Source: an uncultured Ruminococcus sp. (lineage in GTDB: Bacteria > Bacillota > Clostridia > Oscillospirales > Ruminococcaceae). From it: DNA of 45,097 nt. The notes below the pieces were generated by a model that was given only the letters and a program-made list of their open reading frames with translations, was not told the origin of the DNA and did no database searches. The first letter of the stretch is position 1. Each line of letters begins with the position of its first letter. The stretch covers positions 1-45,097 of the forward strand of contig UQAR01000007.1 of NCBI GenBank assembly GCA_900539095.1, read 5' to 3'. Positions 15,575 through 24,413 of this stretch are shown here, one piece after another. A program made the position numbers and the translations under genes.

Positions 15575-16656
15575 TGAGCGAAGAGATCAAAAACACTCCT
15601 GAAGAGATCGAGGCTGTAAAGGCTGAAGATCTTGAAGATACAGTCGAGAAGGAAAACGAGACTGAGGCTGTTATAGAAGAGATCTCCACTGAGGAGATTG
15701 TCGCAGAAGAGCCTGCCGTTGAGGCAGCCGCTCCTGCACCGGCAGTCAAGGAAAAGAAACACAGACTTTCTTATGAAAGAAGAAAGGGTCTTTATGGCTA
15801 CGGCTTTATAGCTCTCTGGGCACTGGGTACTATTTACTTCTTTATCCTGCCTCTTATAGAATCTCTCATTTACTCATTCAACAAAACTGAGGTAACTCAG
15901 GGCGGAATGAAGATGACATTCATCGGCTGGAAGAACTATGTAAACGCTTTCCGTAAGGATCAGGACTATTCAAAGGCTCTGGTAGCAATGATCGAGAATA
16001 CGGTTCTGAGAACTCCTCTTATCCTCATATTCTCAATATTCATTGCAGTTATACTTAACCAGAAGTTCAAAGGAAGAACTTTCGCAAGATCAGTATTCTT
16101 CCTCCCTGTTATCATCGCTACAGGTCCTGTTATCGACATCATCAACGGTAACATGAGCACAGGCGGATATGCAGGCGGATCTGAGCAGTTCAGCTCAATG
16201 TTCGAGGCAGACCTCGTTGACCAGCTGCTGAACTTCCTTGGTATCTACAACATCAGTGATAAGCTCACTGAGATAATAAACTCGCTGACAACAGACATTC
16301 TGAACCTTGTATGGAACTCAGGTATCCAGATACTTCTGGTGCTCTCAGCACTTCAGGGTATCCCGCTCTCAGCTAAGGAGGCAGCCCAGATCGAGGGTGC
16401 AACTTCATGGGAGTTCTTCTGGAAGGTCACAATTCCTTATATCAGCCCAATGATACTTTCAAGCGTGGTTTATACAATCGTTGACTCATTCGTTGATCCA
16501 CAGAACGAAGTTATGACGATCGTTCTTAACAAGGCAAGTAACTGGGAGCACGGTTACTCAGCGGCAATGGCGTGGGCATACTTCCTTATCGTAGCGGTAT
16601 TCCTTGCAATTGTTGTAGCTCTTGTTAATAAGTTCGTTTACTATGAAGTAGAATAA
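15574..16656 (+). CDS. Sugar ABC transporter permease, MalF type (pair 2)
   Basis: Permease of 360 residues. The ATG at 15574 overlaps the preceding TAA by one base, with AAGGAGG 12 bases upstream; a nine-codon longer reading lacks a ribosome site. An unusual acidic Glu/Ala/Pro-rich N-terminal extension (1-60) precedes the first helix (about 74-97). Residues about 190-240 form an extra loop between helices (GGYAGGSEQFSSMF and following), longer than in pair 1. EAA loop at 269-288 (EAAQIEGATSWEFFWKVTIP). It pairs with the MalG-type protein encoded next. Confidence 0.9.
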   Translation: MSEEIKNTPEEIEAVKAEDLEDTVEKENETEAVIEEISTEEIVAEEPAVEAAAPAPAVKEKKHRLSYERRKGLYGYGFIALWALGTIYFFILPLIESLIYSFNKTEVTQGGMKMTFIGWKNYVNAFRKDQDYSKALVAMIENTVLRTPLILIFSIFIAVILNQKFKGRTFARSVFFLPVIIATGPVIDIINGNMSTGGYAGGSEQFSSMFEADLVDQLLNFLGIYNISDKLTEIINSLTTDILNLVWNSGIQILLVLSALQGIPLSAKEAAQIEGATSWEFFWKVTIPYISPMILSSVVYTIVDSFVDPQNEVMTIVLNKASNWEHGYSAAMAWAYFLIVAVFLAIVVALVNKFVYYEVE

Positions 16657-16668
16657 GGGGGGATTTAA

Positions 16669-17718
16669 GTGGCAACTAAAAAAGAAGAAAAAGAGTTCGA
16701 AAAAGAACGAAAGGCTGCTATTAAAGCCCGTTATAAAAAGATGAAGGAAGAGGGTCTTGAGAAATATCTCACCCCCGAGCAGATCAGCTATAACAGGAGA
16801 AGAAGAGCTATCGGAATGATTTGGCCATTCTTCAGATTCCTTATTCTGTTTGGTCTTTGTTTCGTAATCCTTTATCCTCTGATATTCATGCTTTCAACTG
16901 CGTTCAGACCAAATGAGCAGATGAACGACCCGTCAGTAGTTTGGATCCCTAAGAGCTTCACACTTGATAACATCAAGGACGTTTGGGGAGTAATGAAGTT
17001 TGATGAAACTGTTGTAAACACAGTTATCCTTAACCTCGTTGCCTCCGTTCTTCAGGTAATAACCTGTTCTATCACAGGCTACGGTTTCGCTAGATTTAAG
17101 TTCAAAGGTAAGGGAATCCTGTTCGGTATCGTTGTTCTTATGATCATCGTACCACCACAGATCACAACTATCCCACTTTACCTTCAGTATGCTTACTTCA
17201 AGCCGGCATGGCTCGCTAAGGTATTCACACTTGGCGAATCTACATCGCTTATCAACAGCGGTTGGACCATGTATCTTCCTGCATTGTTTGCAAACGGACT
17301 CCGTGCAGGTCTGTTTATCTTCATCTTCCGTCAGTTCTTCAGAGGACTGCCTAAGGAACTTGAGGACGCTGCATACCTCGACGGTTGCAGCCCACTGAAA
17401 ACATTCCTTGTTATCATGTGTCCTAACGCAAAGTCTTCGTTCCTGACAGTATTCCTGTTCTCTATCGTTTGGTACTGGAACGACTACTATGTATCATCTT
17501 CATTCTTCACACAGAACGACACAGTCGCTCTTATGCTGAAGAACCTGAATACAAACCTGACACAGCAGCTGTTTGACGGTCAGGCGGTATCTGTAAGACA
17601 GATCATCGTATGGCTTGAGGCTGGTTGTCTTCTTTCTATCACACCTATCCTTATCATGTATGTATTCCTTCAGAGATACTTCATCGAGGGTGTTGAAAGA
17701 TCAGGTCTTGCAAACTAA
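16669..17718 (+). CDS. Sugar ABC transporter permease, MalG type (pair 2)
   Basis: Permease of 349 residues from GTG 16669 (AAGGGGGG upstream). A charged, probably coiled cytoplasmic N-terminus (1-47, rich in Lys/Glu) precedes the first helix (about 52-75). EAA loop 232-251 (EDAAYLDGCSPLKTFLVIMC). Last gene of the importer block, followed by a strong terminator. Two complete permease pairs with only one binding protein in the operon suggest either two importers sharing one receptor or different roles for the pairs. Confidence 0.9.
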   Translation: MATKKEEKEFEKERKAAIKARYKKMKEEGLEKYLTPEQISYNRRRRAIGMIWPFFRFLILFGLCFVILYPLIFMLSTAFRPNEQMNDPSVVWIPKSFTLDNIKDVWGVMKFDETVVNTVILNLVASVLQVITCSITGYGFARFKFKGKGILFGIVVLMIIVPPQITTIPLYLQYAYFKPAWLAKVFTLGESTSLINSGWTMYLPALFANGLRAGLFIFIFRQFFRGLPKELEDAAYLDGCSPLKTFLVIMCPNAKSSFLTVFLFSIVWYWNDYYVSSSFFTQNDTVALMLKNLNTNLTQQLFDGQAVSVRQIIVWLEAGCLLSITPILIMYVFLQRYFIEGVERSGLAN

Positions 17719-17736
17719 TTTGCAAATATGCTTATC

Positions 17737-17768
17737 AAAGTCCTGCACTTCGGTGCGGGACTTTTTTT
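17737..17768 (+). terminator. Strong Rho-independent terminator
   Basis: AAAGTCCTGCAC and GTGCGGGACTTT form a 12-pair stem (one G-U) closed by a TTCG tetraloop (17749-17752), followed by a run of T to 17768. It separates the importer block from the adaptor/FtsX operon. Confidence 0.95.
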
Positions 17769-17851
17769 GCGTTGAAAAACTCTTTATGTTCATATTTTTA
17801 ATGTTTATCAAGTTTGTACATATATGAAAGCATACTATTGTGCATAATGCC

Positions 17852-17914
17852 TTGAAATGTCAGGTTAATTTAGTATAATCGTGTATAGAAAAAACGCCGT
17901 TTTTTTGGTATAAT
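17852..17914 (+). promoter_or_regulatory. Tandem promoters for the adaptor/FtsX operon
   Basis: First: TTGAAA (17852-17857), 16 bases, TATAAT (17874-17879). Second: extended -10 TGGTATAAT ending at 17914, with a weak -35 (TAGAAA) 17 bases upstream. Between them AAAAAACG-C-CGTTTTTT (17889-17905) is an inverted repeat that could bind a regulator. Confidence 0.65.
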
Positions 17915-17961
17915 TAACTTGGTATATTGTTTATAAAATTCAGCCAGTTAGGAGTCTGAAC

Positions 17962-19014
17962 ATGGATATAAAAGTAAACTTGAAAAAGCTTTTTGCAGCG
18001 GTGCTGTCTGCGGCGTTGTGCCTTTCGGCAGGGGGCTGTTATTTGCTGCCTGACGAGGAAGAGGTGCTCGACGCCCCGACTGTTAAGGCAAGCGACGTTA
18101 CTTATTCAACAGTGACGGCGAAGAAAAAGGACCTTGAGAAGAAGATAGTCGCAACGGGCACTGTCACAGCGGAAAATCAGTACACGCTCTCATATGAAAA
18201 GCAGAGCGGCACGGTGTCAAAATTCTATGTGAAAGCAGGCGACAAGGTCAAAAAGGGCGACGTTATCTGCGACCTTGATACATATGACCTTGATTATCAG
18301 ATAGAGGAAAAACAGCTTTATCTCGACAAAGCTAAGCTTAATGTGGATATAATCTACGAGGGCGGCGGAACGCAGGCGGAGATAGACTCTGCCTATGTTG
18401 ACGTGCAGCTCCTTGAAAAAGAGCTTGAAAAATTACAGGCTCAGAAAGAGGATTCCAGCCTGAAATCACCTATTGACGGAGTTGTTTCTTCACTTTCTGA
18501 CGTCAGAGCGGGCGACAACGTAAATCCGGGTCAGACCATTGCTACCGTTATCGACACTTCGGCTCTTTATATCGCAATACAGCCTGACGACCTCACCCAG
18601 TATGATATCGACACAGAAGTGCAGATAAGGATAGGCGAGGATTATTATGACGGCGTTGTTTTTATGACCCCTAAAAAGCTTGCGGATTATCAGGAAGAGC
18701 AGAAAGAGGATCATAACAATGTTGACGATACAGGTATAGATTATCAGGCGGACACTATCTATGTGAGATTTAAGGATACAGCCCCTGCCGAGGCGGTGGG
18801 TCAGCTTGCTGATACCATACTTGTTCTCGACAGCGTTAAGGACGCTATCGTTATCTCAAACAATCTGATAAAAAAGGTTGACGGCACAAAGGTTGTCTAT
18901 GTGCTGAAAAACGGCGAGAAAACCGCCGTTGAAGTGGAAACAGGTCTTTCCACAGGCTCTCAGACCGAAATAAAATCGGGTATTAACGAGGGCGACGAGA
19001 TCGTTATCAGATAG
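17962..19014 (+). CDS. Membrane-fusion (HlyD/MacA-like) adaptor protein
   Basis: Protein of 350 residues with an N-terminal signal and a candidate lipid-anchor Cys26 (LSAGGC, not a perfect lipobox). Domains: a first beta-barrel segment, a biotinyl-lipoyl-like domain (SGTVSKFYVKAGDKVKKGDVI, split by a short helical hairpin about 105-150, then DGVVSSLSDVRAGDNVNPGQTI), a barrel and a membrane-proximal domain with a C-terminal GLSTGSQTEIKSGINEGDEIVI. This is the YknX/MacA pattern. In Gram-positives such adaptors work with FtsX-type permeases and LolD-type ATPases. TAGGAG precedes the ATG. The permease gene follows after 18 bases; the ATPases lie 12 kb upstream, on the far side of the importer genes. 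Confidence 0.88.
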   Translation: MDIKVNLKKLFAAVLSAALCLSAGGCYLLPDEEEVLDAPTVKASDVTYSTVTAKKKDLEKKIVATGTVTAENQYTLSYEKQSGTVSKFYVKAGDKVKKGDVICDLDTYDLDYQIEEKQLYLDKAKLNVDIIYEGGGTQAEIDSAYVDVQLLEKELEKLQAQKEDSSLKSPIDGVVSSLSDVRAGDNVNPGQTIATVIDTSALYIAIQPDDLTQYDIDTEVQIRIGEDYYDGVVFMTPKKLADYQEEQKEDHNNVDDTGIDYQADTIYVRFKDTAPAEAVGQLADTILVLDSVKDAIVISNNLIKKVDGTKVVYVLKNGEKTAVEVETGLSTGSQTEIKSGINEGDEIVIR

Positions 19015-19032
19015 GTTTGAAAGGATAAGCTT

Positions 19033-22023
19033 ATGTTCACCTTATTGTTCCGTAAAATGCGAAACACCAAATGGATGGTGCTTTGCCTGCTGATAGGATT
19101 CGTTATGGCGTCTGCCATGATGAGCACTATCCCTATTTATATGAACGCCTCCCTGCAAAGAATGCTTGTAAAAGATTTGGAATCTTTCCAGCAGGAATAT
19201 GATATCTACCCCGGTGCTTATAATACTAGCTATGGGCTTAAAATGGATATTTCGGGCAGCGAACAGCAGAAAGCTGTTGAAAATTACAACAACAAAGTTG
19301 AGGCAAAGTTCAAAGAGCTCGGTCTGCCTGAAAAGCTTGATAAAAAGTATATAAGCGACGAGTATTTGTATGTGCGTTCTCTTGCGACTTCTGAGGGAAA
19401 TTCTCAGGCGAGATTTACCCTCGGCGGCATGACCGATATCTCCGACCATATCAGCATCAAGCAGGGCAGAATGTTCACCGCCGGAAAGCGTTCAGACGGC
19501 GTTTATGAGTGCGTTGCCACAGAAAAAGCCCTGAAAAGCACCGAGCTTGCAATAGACACAGTCTATGAGATAGCCGACGTGTTTGACGATGATAAGTCAA
19601 TAAAGATAGAGATAGTGGGCGTTTTTGACGTAAAGGACGAAAATGACGCCTATTGGGCAGAGGGCCTTGACTCTCAGTATACCGCCGCTATCTTTACAGA
19701 TTATAACACAATGCTTGGGGATTGCGTTGATTCAGGTGTCGTGAATATCACAAAGGCTGTCCACAACTATGCCGTTGACTATGCCTCCATGAACATGACC
19801 GACCTTAACAGCACAAATGAGATGATAGCAAAGCAAAAGACCTATTTCGGCGATAATTCCATAGGCTTTTCAATGCCTGCATCGGATATCCTAAAGGATT
19901 ATGAAAGCCGTTCATCACAGCTCCAGCTTGTTTTGTGGCTTTTGCAGATACCTGTCATACTCATGATAATATTCTATCTCTTTATGGTCTCACAGCTCAA
20001 TGTTGAGCAGGAACGCAACGAGATAGCTGTGTTCAAAAGCCGTGGTGCGAGCCGTTTGCAGATAATGGCTATCTATGCACTGGAATCCCTTGTCCTTGGC
20101 GTTCTTACTGTTATAATAGGACCTTTTGCAGGCCTTGGACTTTGCAAGGTGCTTGGTGCGTCAAACGGTTTCCTTGAATTTGTCAACAGGCGTTCGCTCC
20201 CTGTGCATATGACCATTGAGGCGTTCGTCTATGCGGCAATAGCCGTGGCGGTGTTCTTTGTCACAACTATGATACCGATACTGCCTGCCACAAAGACAAC
20301 TATCGTTGAGCACAAGCAGTCAAAAGCCAAAAAGAAAAAACACGCCCTGTGGGAAAAGGTCTGCCTTGACTTTATCCTCGTGGGCGGCTCTGTGGGTTGG
20401 CTGTATTATTATAACAAAACGCAGGAAAAGCTGGTGGCAGAGGGCGTAACAGATACCACAGCCACAGTCAATCCTATAATGTTCGTGGCATCCACTGCCT
20501 TTATCCTTGGTCTTGGACTGTTCCTCATAAGGATATACCCTTATATCATCAGACTGCTTGCAAGGATAGGAAGAAGAGTGTGGTCGCCTGCACAGTATGT
20601 TTCACTGACGAATATAGGTCGTTCATCAACGGGCAGAGAAAGATTTTTGATGCTGTTTCTCGTGCTCACCGTTTCGCTGGGCGTGTTCTTTGCAAATACG
20701 GCAAGAGCACTTAACCGAAACGCTGAGGAAAGCGTAGCCTATGAGGTGGGCTGTGACGCAGTTTTGACCGAGCAGTGGTATAGCAGTAAAATAGAATCTG
20801 CACAGCAGACAACTCAGCAAAGTGCTGCACAGCAGACAACTCAGCAAAGTGCCGCACAGTCAGGTGCAGCTCAGACCGACGCTGAGGAGGACGACAGCGA
20901 TACTGAAACCACTATCCAGTATGTAGAGCCTGCTTTTGAACGCTTTGAAAAGCTTGCAGGCGTTGAAAACGTCACAAAGGTGTTCAGAAAAGACGGCGTG
21001 ACTATCTCGTCAAACAAGATGAACGTTCCAAGACAGCAGACAAAGTCTGACGAGGAAAAGACCCGTGACGATTTTCTCGACCAAAACGTTGACAGCAGTT
21101 CGGGAAAAAGCTCCACAAGCAATGTTCAGCTTATGACCGTTGTGCCGAGCAACTTTTCAAAGGTTTGCAAATTTGAGGATAGACTTCTCCCTGTTCAGAT
21201 AAATAACTACCTGAACGCCCTCGCCGAGTATACGCCGGGAGTTATCCTTTCATCAAGCTTTAAAAGCTATGGACTGGAGCTTGGCGATACCGTTGAGTGT
21301 AAATGGGGCGGCAACGAGTCCTTTGAAGTGACTGTGCTTGCCTTTGTTGACTACTGGCCGGGATTAAGCCCTTACAAAGAGGCGAAAAACGGCGGATATA
21401 TGGACTTTGCCGTTATGAACTATGACTATGTGAACGTTCAGACCAGTATGGAGCCTTATCAGGTGTGGTTCAAACTCAAGGACGGTGCGTCTGTTCAGGC
21501 GTTCTATGATTCCATTGACGAGGCAGGCATAAAGCCGCTGACACTTGAATCTGCAAGTCAGCAGATGATAGAAAAGAAAAACGACCCTATGTTGCAAGGC
21601 ATGAACGGTGCTCTGACGCTGGGCTTTATCATCATCATGGTGATGTGCATAATAGGTTTTCTTATCTACTGGATACTCTCCATAAAGAGCAGAACTTTGC
21701 AGTTTGGTATCCTCAGAGCAATGGGAATGAAGTTCAGAGAGATAATAATGATGATAGTCTATGAACAGCTTTTGGTATCAGGCGTTGCCATATTTGCCGC
21801 TATCTTTATCGGCGGCATAACAAGCGACCTGTTCGTGCCTCTGTTCCAAAGCATTTTTGACGCAAGTCAGTCAGTGCCGCCGTTTGCGGTGATACCTGAA
21901 CGCAGCGACTATCTAAAGCTCTATGCAGTGATAGGAGTTATGCTGCTCACAGCCTTTGTGGTACTGGGCAGACTTATAAAGAAAATAAAGATAAGTCAGG
22001 CGTTGAAACTTGGCGAAGATTGA
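19033..22023 (+). CDS. FtsX-type ABC permease with two FtsX domains
   Basis: Protein of 996 residues with ten predicted helices: one near 15-35, three at about 297-415, two at about 440-503, one near 535-555 and three at about 860-985. The first three-helix block (VEQERNEIAVFKSRGAS) and the last (SRTLQFGILRAMGMKFREIIMM) carry FtsX-domain signatures, and the two large extracytoplasmic domains lie after helix 1 and before the last block. This is the BceB/MacB-like mechanotransmission architecture. A Gln/Thr/Ala low-complexity stretch (about 588-615) lies in the second outer domain. Co-transcribed with the adaptor gene upstream and punA downstream. It probably uses the two LolD-type ATPases at 4181-5798. 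Confidence 0.88.
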   Translation: MFTLLFRKMRNTKWMVLCLLIGFVMASAMMSTIPIYMNASLQRMLVKDLESFQQEYDIYPGAYNTSYGLKMDISGSEQQKAVENYNNKVEAKFKELGLPEKLDKKYISDEYLYVRSLATSEGNSQARFTLGGMTDISDHISIKQGRMFTAGKRSDGVYECVATEKALKSTELAIDTVYEIADVFDDDKSIKIEIVGVFDVKDENDAYWAEGLDSQYTAAIFTDYNTMLGDCVDSGVVNITKAVHNYAVDYASMNMTDLNSTNEMIAKQKTYFGDNSIGFSMPASDILKDYESRSSQLQLVLWLLQIPVILMIIFYLFMVSQLNVEQERNEIAVFKSRGASRLQIMAIYALESLVLGVLTVIIGPFAGLGLCKVLGASNGFLEFVNRRSLPVHMTIEAFVYAAIAVAVFFVTTMIPILPATKTTIVEHKQSKAKKKKHALWEKVCLDFILVGGSVGWLYYYNKTQEKLVAEGVTDTTATVNPIMFVASTAFILGLGLFLIRIYPYIIRLLARIGRRVWSPAQYVSLTNIGRSSTGRERFLMLFLVLTVSLGVFFANTARALNRNAEESVAYEVGCDAVLTEQWYSSKIESAQQTTQQSAAQQTTQQSAAQSGAAQTDAEEDDSDTETTIQYVEPAFERFEKLAGVENVTKVFRKDGVTISSNKMNVPRQQTKSDEEKTRDDFLDQNVDSSSGKSSTSNVQLMTVVPSNFSKVCKFEDRLLPVQINNYLNALAEYTPGVILSSSFKSYGLELGDTVECKWGGNESFEVTVLAFVDYWPGLSPYKEAKNGGYMDFAVMNYDYVNVQTSMEPYQVWFKLKDGASVQAFYDSIDEAGIKPLTLESASQQMIEKKNDPMLQGMNGALTLGFIIIMVMCIIGFLIYWILSIKSRTLQFGILRAMGMKFREIIMMIVYEQLLVSGVAIFAAIFIGGITSDLFVPLFQSIFDASQSVPPFAVIPERSDYLKLYAVIGVMLLTAFVVLGRLIKKIKISQALKLGED
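20800..20859 (+). repeat. 27-base tandem repeat within the FtsX permease gene
   Basis: Two copies of a 27-base unit (20800-20826 and 20827-20853), identical except for the last base, followed by six bases of a third. Each encodes AQQTTQQSA. Being a multiple of three it can change number without breaking the frame. Confidence 0.95.
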
Positions 22024-22037
22024 TAAGGAGGCATTTT

Positions 22038-22868
22038 ATGACAGCTTATGAGAAACTTACAAAATGCTATGAATGTGTGAAAAGCAAGATAGATTTTGAG
22101 CCGAAGGTAGCACTTGTGCTCGGCTCAGGTCTTGGCGATTATGCAAATTCCATAGACGTGAAATATACCCTCAGCTATAAGGATATAGAGGGTTTCCCGA
22201 CCTCTACCGTAGAGGGACACAAGGGTCAGTTCGTTTTCGGATATGTTGGCGAAGTACCTGTTGTTATAATGCAGGGCAGAGTGCACTATTATGAGGGCTA
22301 TGCAATGGAGGACGTTGTTCTGCCTGCAAGACTTATGAGAATGTTGGGTGCACAGGTGCTCTTCCTCACAAACGCATCAGGCGGCGTGAACGCAGGTTTC
22401 AAGGCAGGCGACTTCATGCTTATAACCGACCATATCTCAAGCTTTGTTCCTAATCCTCTTATCGGCAAGAATATCGACGAGCTTGGAACAAGATTTCCTG
22501 ATATGAGCGAGATATATAACAAAAAGCTCAGGGATATCATCTCAGGTGCGGCAGAAGATCTTGACATAACCCTCCGCCATGGCGTTTATCTCCAGCTCAC
22601 CGGACCGTCTTTCGAGTCCCCTGCGGAAATAAGAATGGCAAGAACTATCGGTGCTGACGCAGTGGGAATGTCAACAGCCTGCGAGGCTATCGCCGCAAAT
22701 CATGCAGGCATGAAAGTCTGCGGAATATCCTGCGTTGCAAACCTTGCAGCAGGCATGACGGATAATCCTCTTACACACGCCGAAGTTCAGGAATGTGCAG
22801 ACAAGGCAGCTCCCCTTTTCAAAAAGCTTATCACTGAAAGCATCATAAGAATAGGTAAACAGCTTTAA
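22038..22868 (+). CDS. punA: Purine nucleoside phosphorylase
   Basis: Cytoplasmic trimeric-type (family 2) purine nucleoside phosphorylase of 276 residues, splitting inosine/guanosine with phosphate to base and ribose 1-phosphate. Motifs: phosphate-binding GSGLG and EGHKGQ, GRVHYYEGY, TNASGG, the base-binding GPSFESPAEIRM with its Glu, GMST, and CVANLAAGM with the base-contacting Asn. The ATG at 22038 has AAGGAGG seven bases upstream, 14 bases after the permease stop; a TTG six codons earlier would read through the ribosome site. Length is normal. No clear terminator follows. Confidence 0.95.
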   Translation: MTAYEKLTKCYECVKSKIDFEPKVALVLGSGLGDYANSIDVKYTLSYKDIEGFPTSTVEGHKGQFVFGYVGEVPVVIMQGRVHYYEGYAMEDVVLPARLMRMLGAQVLFLTNASGGVNAGFKAGDFMLITDHISSFVPNPLIGKNIDELGTRFPDMSEIYNKKLRDIISGAAEDLDITLRHGVYLQLTGPSFESPAEIRMARTIGADAVGMSTACEAIAANHAGMKVCGISCVANLAAGMTDNPLTHAEVQECADKAAPLFKKLITESIIRIGKQL

Positions 22869-22960
22869 GGTTTTGTAACAGCTTTTTCAAAATAATATGT
22901 GACAAATGTCCGAAAAGGGCTGATGATGTGTACTTTTTTGCTAAACTTTGTGAAAAACTA

Positions 22961-22989
22961 TTGACAAATCTAACGCTTTAGTTTAATAT
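22961..22989 (+). promoter_or_regulatory. Sigma-A promoter for the zinc-ribbon gene
   Basis: TTGACA (22961-22966), 17-base spacer, TAATAT (22984-22989), about 58 bases before the ATG at 23047. Confidence 0.75.
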
Positions 22990-23046
22990 ATTATTATGAA
23001 GTAAGTATCTTCAAAAAATATATCAAGAATATGGAGAGATAATATC

Positions 23047-23808
23047 ATGGCAAAATTTTGTGGACATTGCGGAGCACAGCTCAATGACAATGCAACTTTC
23101 TGCACACAGTGCGGTGCGACTATAGCACCTCAGCAGCCTGCACAGCAGACCGCATCACCAATGGCAAACCTTCAGCAGGCAGCTAAAAACATCGATATGA
23201 ACGCTATCAAGGACGCTGTTTCTGTTGAGAACATCAAAAATCTGAAAAACAAGCCTAATAAGCTCACTATCGCAGTTCTGGCAGTTCTGCTGGTTCTGGT
23301 GATTCTGGTAATTGTTATCCTTTGTTCGATATTCGGCGGCGGAAGTTGGAAAACTCCTATCAACAATGCAATGGACGTTCTTAATGACGGCGACGGTGAT
23401 GCATATCAGGAACTTATGCCTCCTTACGTTAAAGATATGGCTGACGCTCTGGACGGTATCGTTGACATAAGCGATGAGGATTATGACGAAGAGGCTGAAA
23501 ATCAGAGAGACAGACTTACAAAAAATTACGGCGATGACGCTGAGATAAGCTATGAGGTAGTTAAAAAGACTGAGGTAGACTCAGACGATATCGACAGCTA
23601 CAACGAAATGTCAGATCTTGCCTCTGTGCTTGGTGCTAAAAAGGCTAAGAAGTATAAGCTAACAAAGGCTTATAAGGTAAAGATCAAGTACACTATCGAA
23701 GGCGAAGACGATGATAAGACCGACAAGACAACAGTTGTTGTTGGTAAAATGGACGGCACATGGGTACTTCTCGACAATGGCGATCTTCCTATCAGCACAG
23801 GTTTCTAA
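23047..23808 (+). CDS. Zinc-ribbon membrane protein
   Basis: Protein of 253 residues. An N-terminal zinc ribbon uses Cys5, Cys8, Cys19 and Cys22 (CGHCG, CTQCG). A Gln/Pro/Ala linker follows, then one membrane helix at about 73-93 and an acidic outer domain of about 155 residues. The outer domain has helices followed by strands (KAYKVKIKYTIEGE, TVVVGKMDGTWVLLD), like NTF2/DUF4878-type domains. Such proteins are common in Clostridia and have no assigned function. The ribbon should be cytoplasmic. It has its own promoter and terminator. The outer domain resembles the next gene's lipoprotein. Confidence 0.85.
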   Translation: MAKFCGHCGAQLNDNATFCTQCGATIAPQQPAQQTASPMANLQQAAKNIDMNAIKDAVSVENIKNLKNKPNKLTIAVLAVLLVLVILVIVILCSIFGGGSWKTPINNAMDVLNDGDGDAYQELMPPYVKDMADALDGIVDISDEDYDEEAENQRDRLTKNYGDDAEISYEVVKKTEVDSDDIDSYNEMSDLASVLGAKKAKKYKLTKAYKVKIKYTIEGEDDDKTDKTTVVVGKMDGTWVLLDNGDLPISTGF

Positions 23809-23826
23809 GTTATAACAAGATCAGTA

Positions 23827-23853
23827 ACGGGCGGAGGTTTTCCGCCCGTTTTT
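23827..23853 (+). terminator. Rho-independent terminator
   Basis: ACGGGCGGA and TCCGCCCGT pair perfectly over nine bases around a GGTTT loop, followed by five T residues (23849-23853), 18 bases past the zinc-ribbon gene stop. Confidence 0.9.
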
Positions 23854-23874
23854 GAAAAATACGGTGTTTGCACA

Positions 23875-24378
23875 ATGAAAAAATTATCAGTGCTGTGCAT
23901 ACTTGTATGTGCGGCGGTGCTCTTTTGCTCCTGCGGAAAGGACGAAAGAGCGGTCCTTGGATATGAACAGCCAGTAGCAACTCTCTGCACAGCGGCAGAG
24001 TACAGCGATACAACGTCATATCTTTCCTGCTTTACCCCTGAGGCTGCGGCGGCGTATAAAAACGGCGACAGCTATAACGAGGCTCTTGCGGAAACTTTGC
24101 TCGCAAGAGGTAAGGATAAAGCGGAGTTTGCCTATAAGCTCAGCGATAAAAAGGAGCTTGACAGCGAGACTGTGAAAGATCTTGAGAAAAGCTATAAGGA
24201 CAGCTATCACAAAAATGTGGCCATAAAAAAAGCTGTCATAATGACAGCAAAGTTCACACAGACCTCGGAGGGAGAAGAGCTGTCAGACAGCCGTGAGATA
24301 ACAGTGGTGAAGATAGAAAACAACTGGTATATTTTCGGAGATGTCATAGAAAAATTTGATCTCAGTAAGAAAAGCTGA
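23875..24378 (+). CDS. Small lipoprotein, NTF2/DUF4878-like
   Basis: Protein of 167 residues with a lipoprotein-type signal (Lys-Lys, hydrophobic core, FCSC; likely anchor Cys20). The mature part is helical (SYLSCFTPEAAAAY and following) and ends in strands (AVIMTAKFTQ, ITVVKIENNWYIFGDV), the order expected of an NTF2/DUF4878-like domain and similar to the outer domain of the preceding zinc-ribbon protein. No function recognised. The ribosome site is weak (ACGGTG). It follows the terminator of the gene before by 21 bases, and no clear promoter lies between, so it may depend on read-through. It probably shares a transcript with the next gene. Confidence 0.75.
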   Translation: MKKLSVLCILVCAAVLFCSCGKDERAVLGYEQPVATLCTAAEYSDTTSYLSCFTPEAAAAYKNGDSYNEALAETLLARGKDKAEFAYKLSDKKELDSETVKDLEKSYKDSYHKNVAIKKAVIMTAKFTQTSEGEELSDSREITVVKIENNWYIFGDVIEKFDLSKKS

Positions 24379-24413
24379 GGGGATAAATAATAATTTGAAA
24401 AGAGGGTATTAAT

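Noticed and set aside
22869..22960. Terminator after punA
   Set aside because: The possible stem near 22908-22925 is weak and the T-run at 22934 does not follow it directly.
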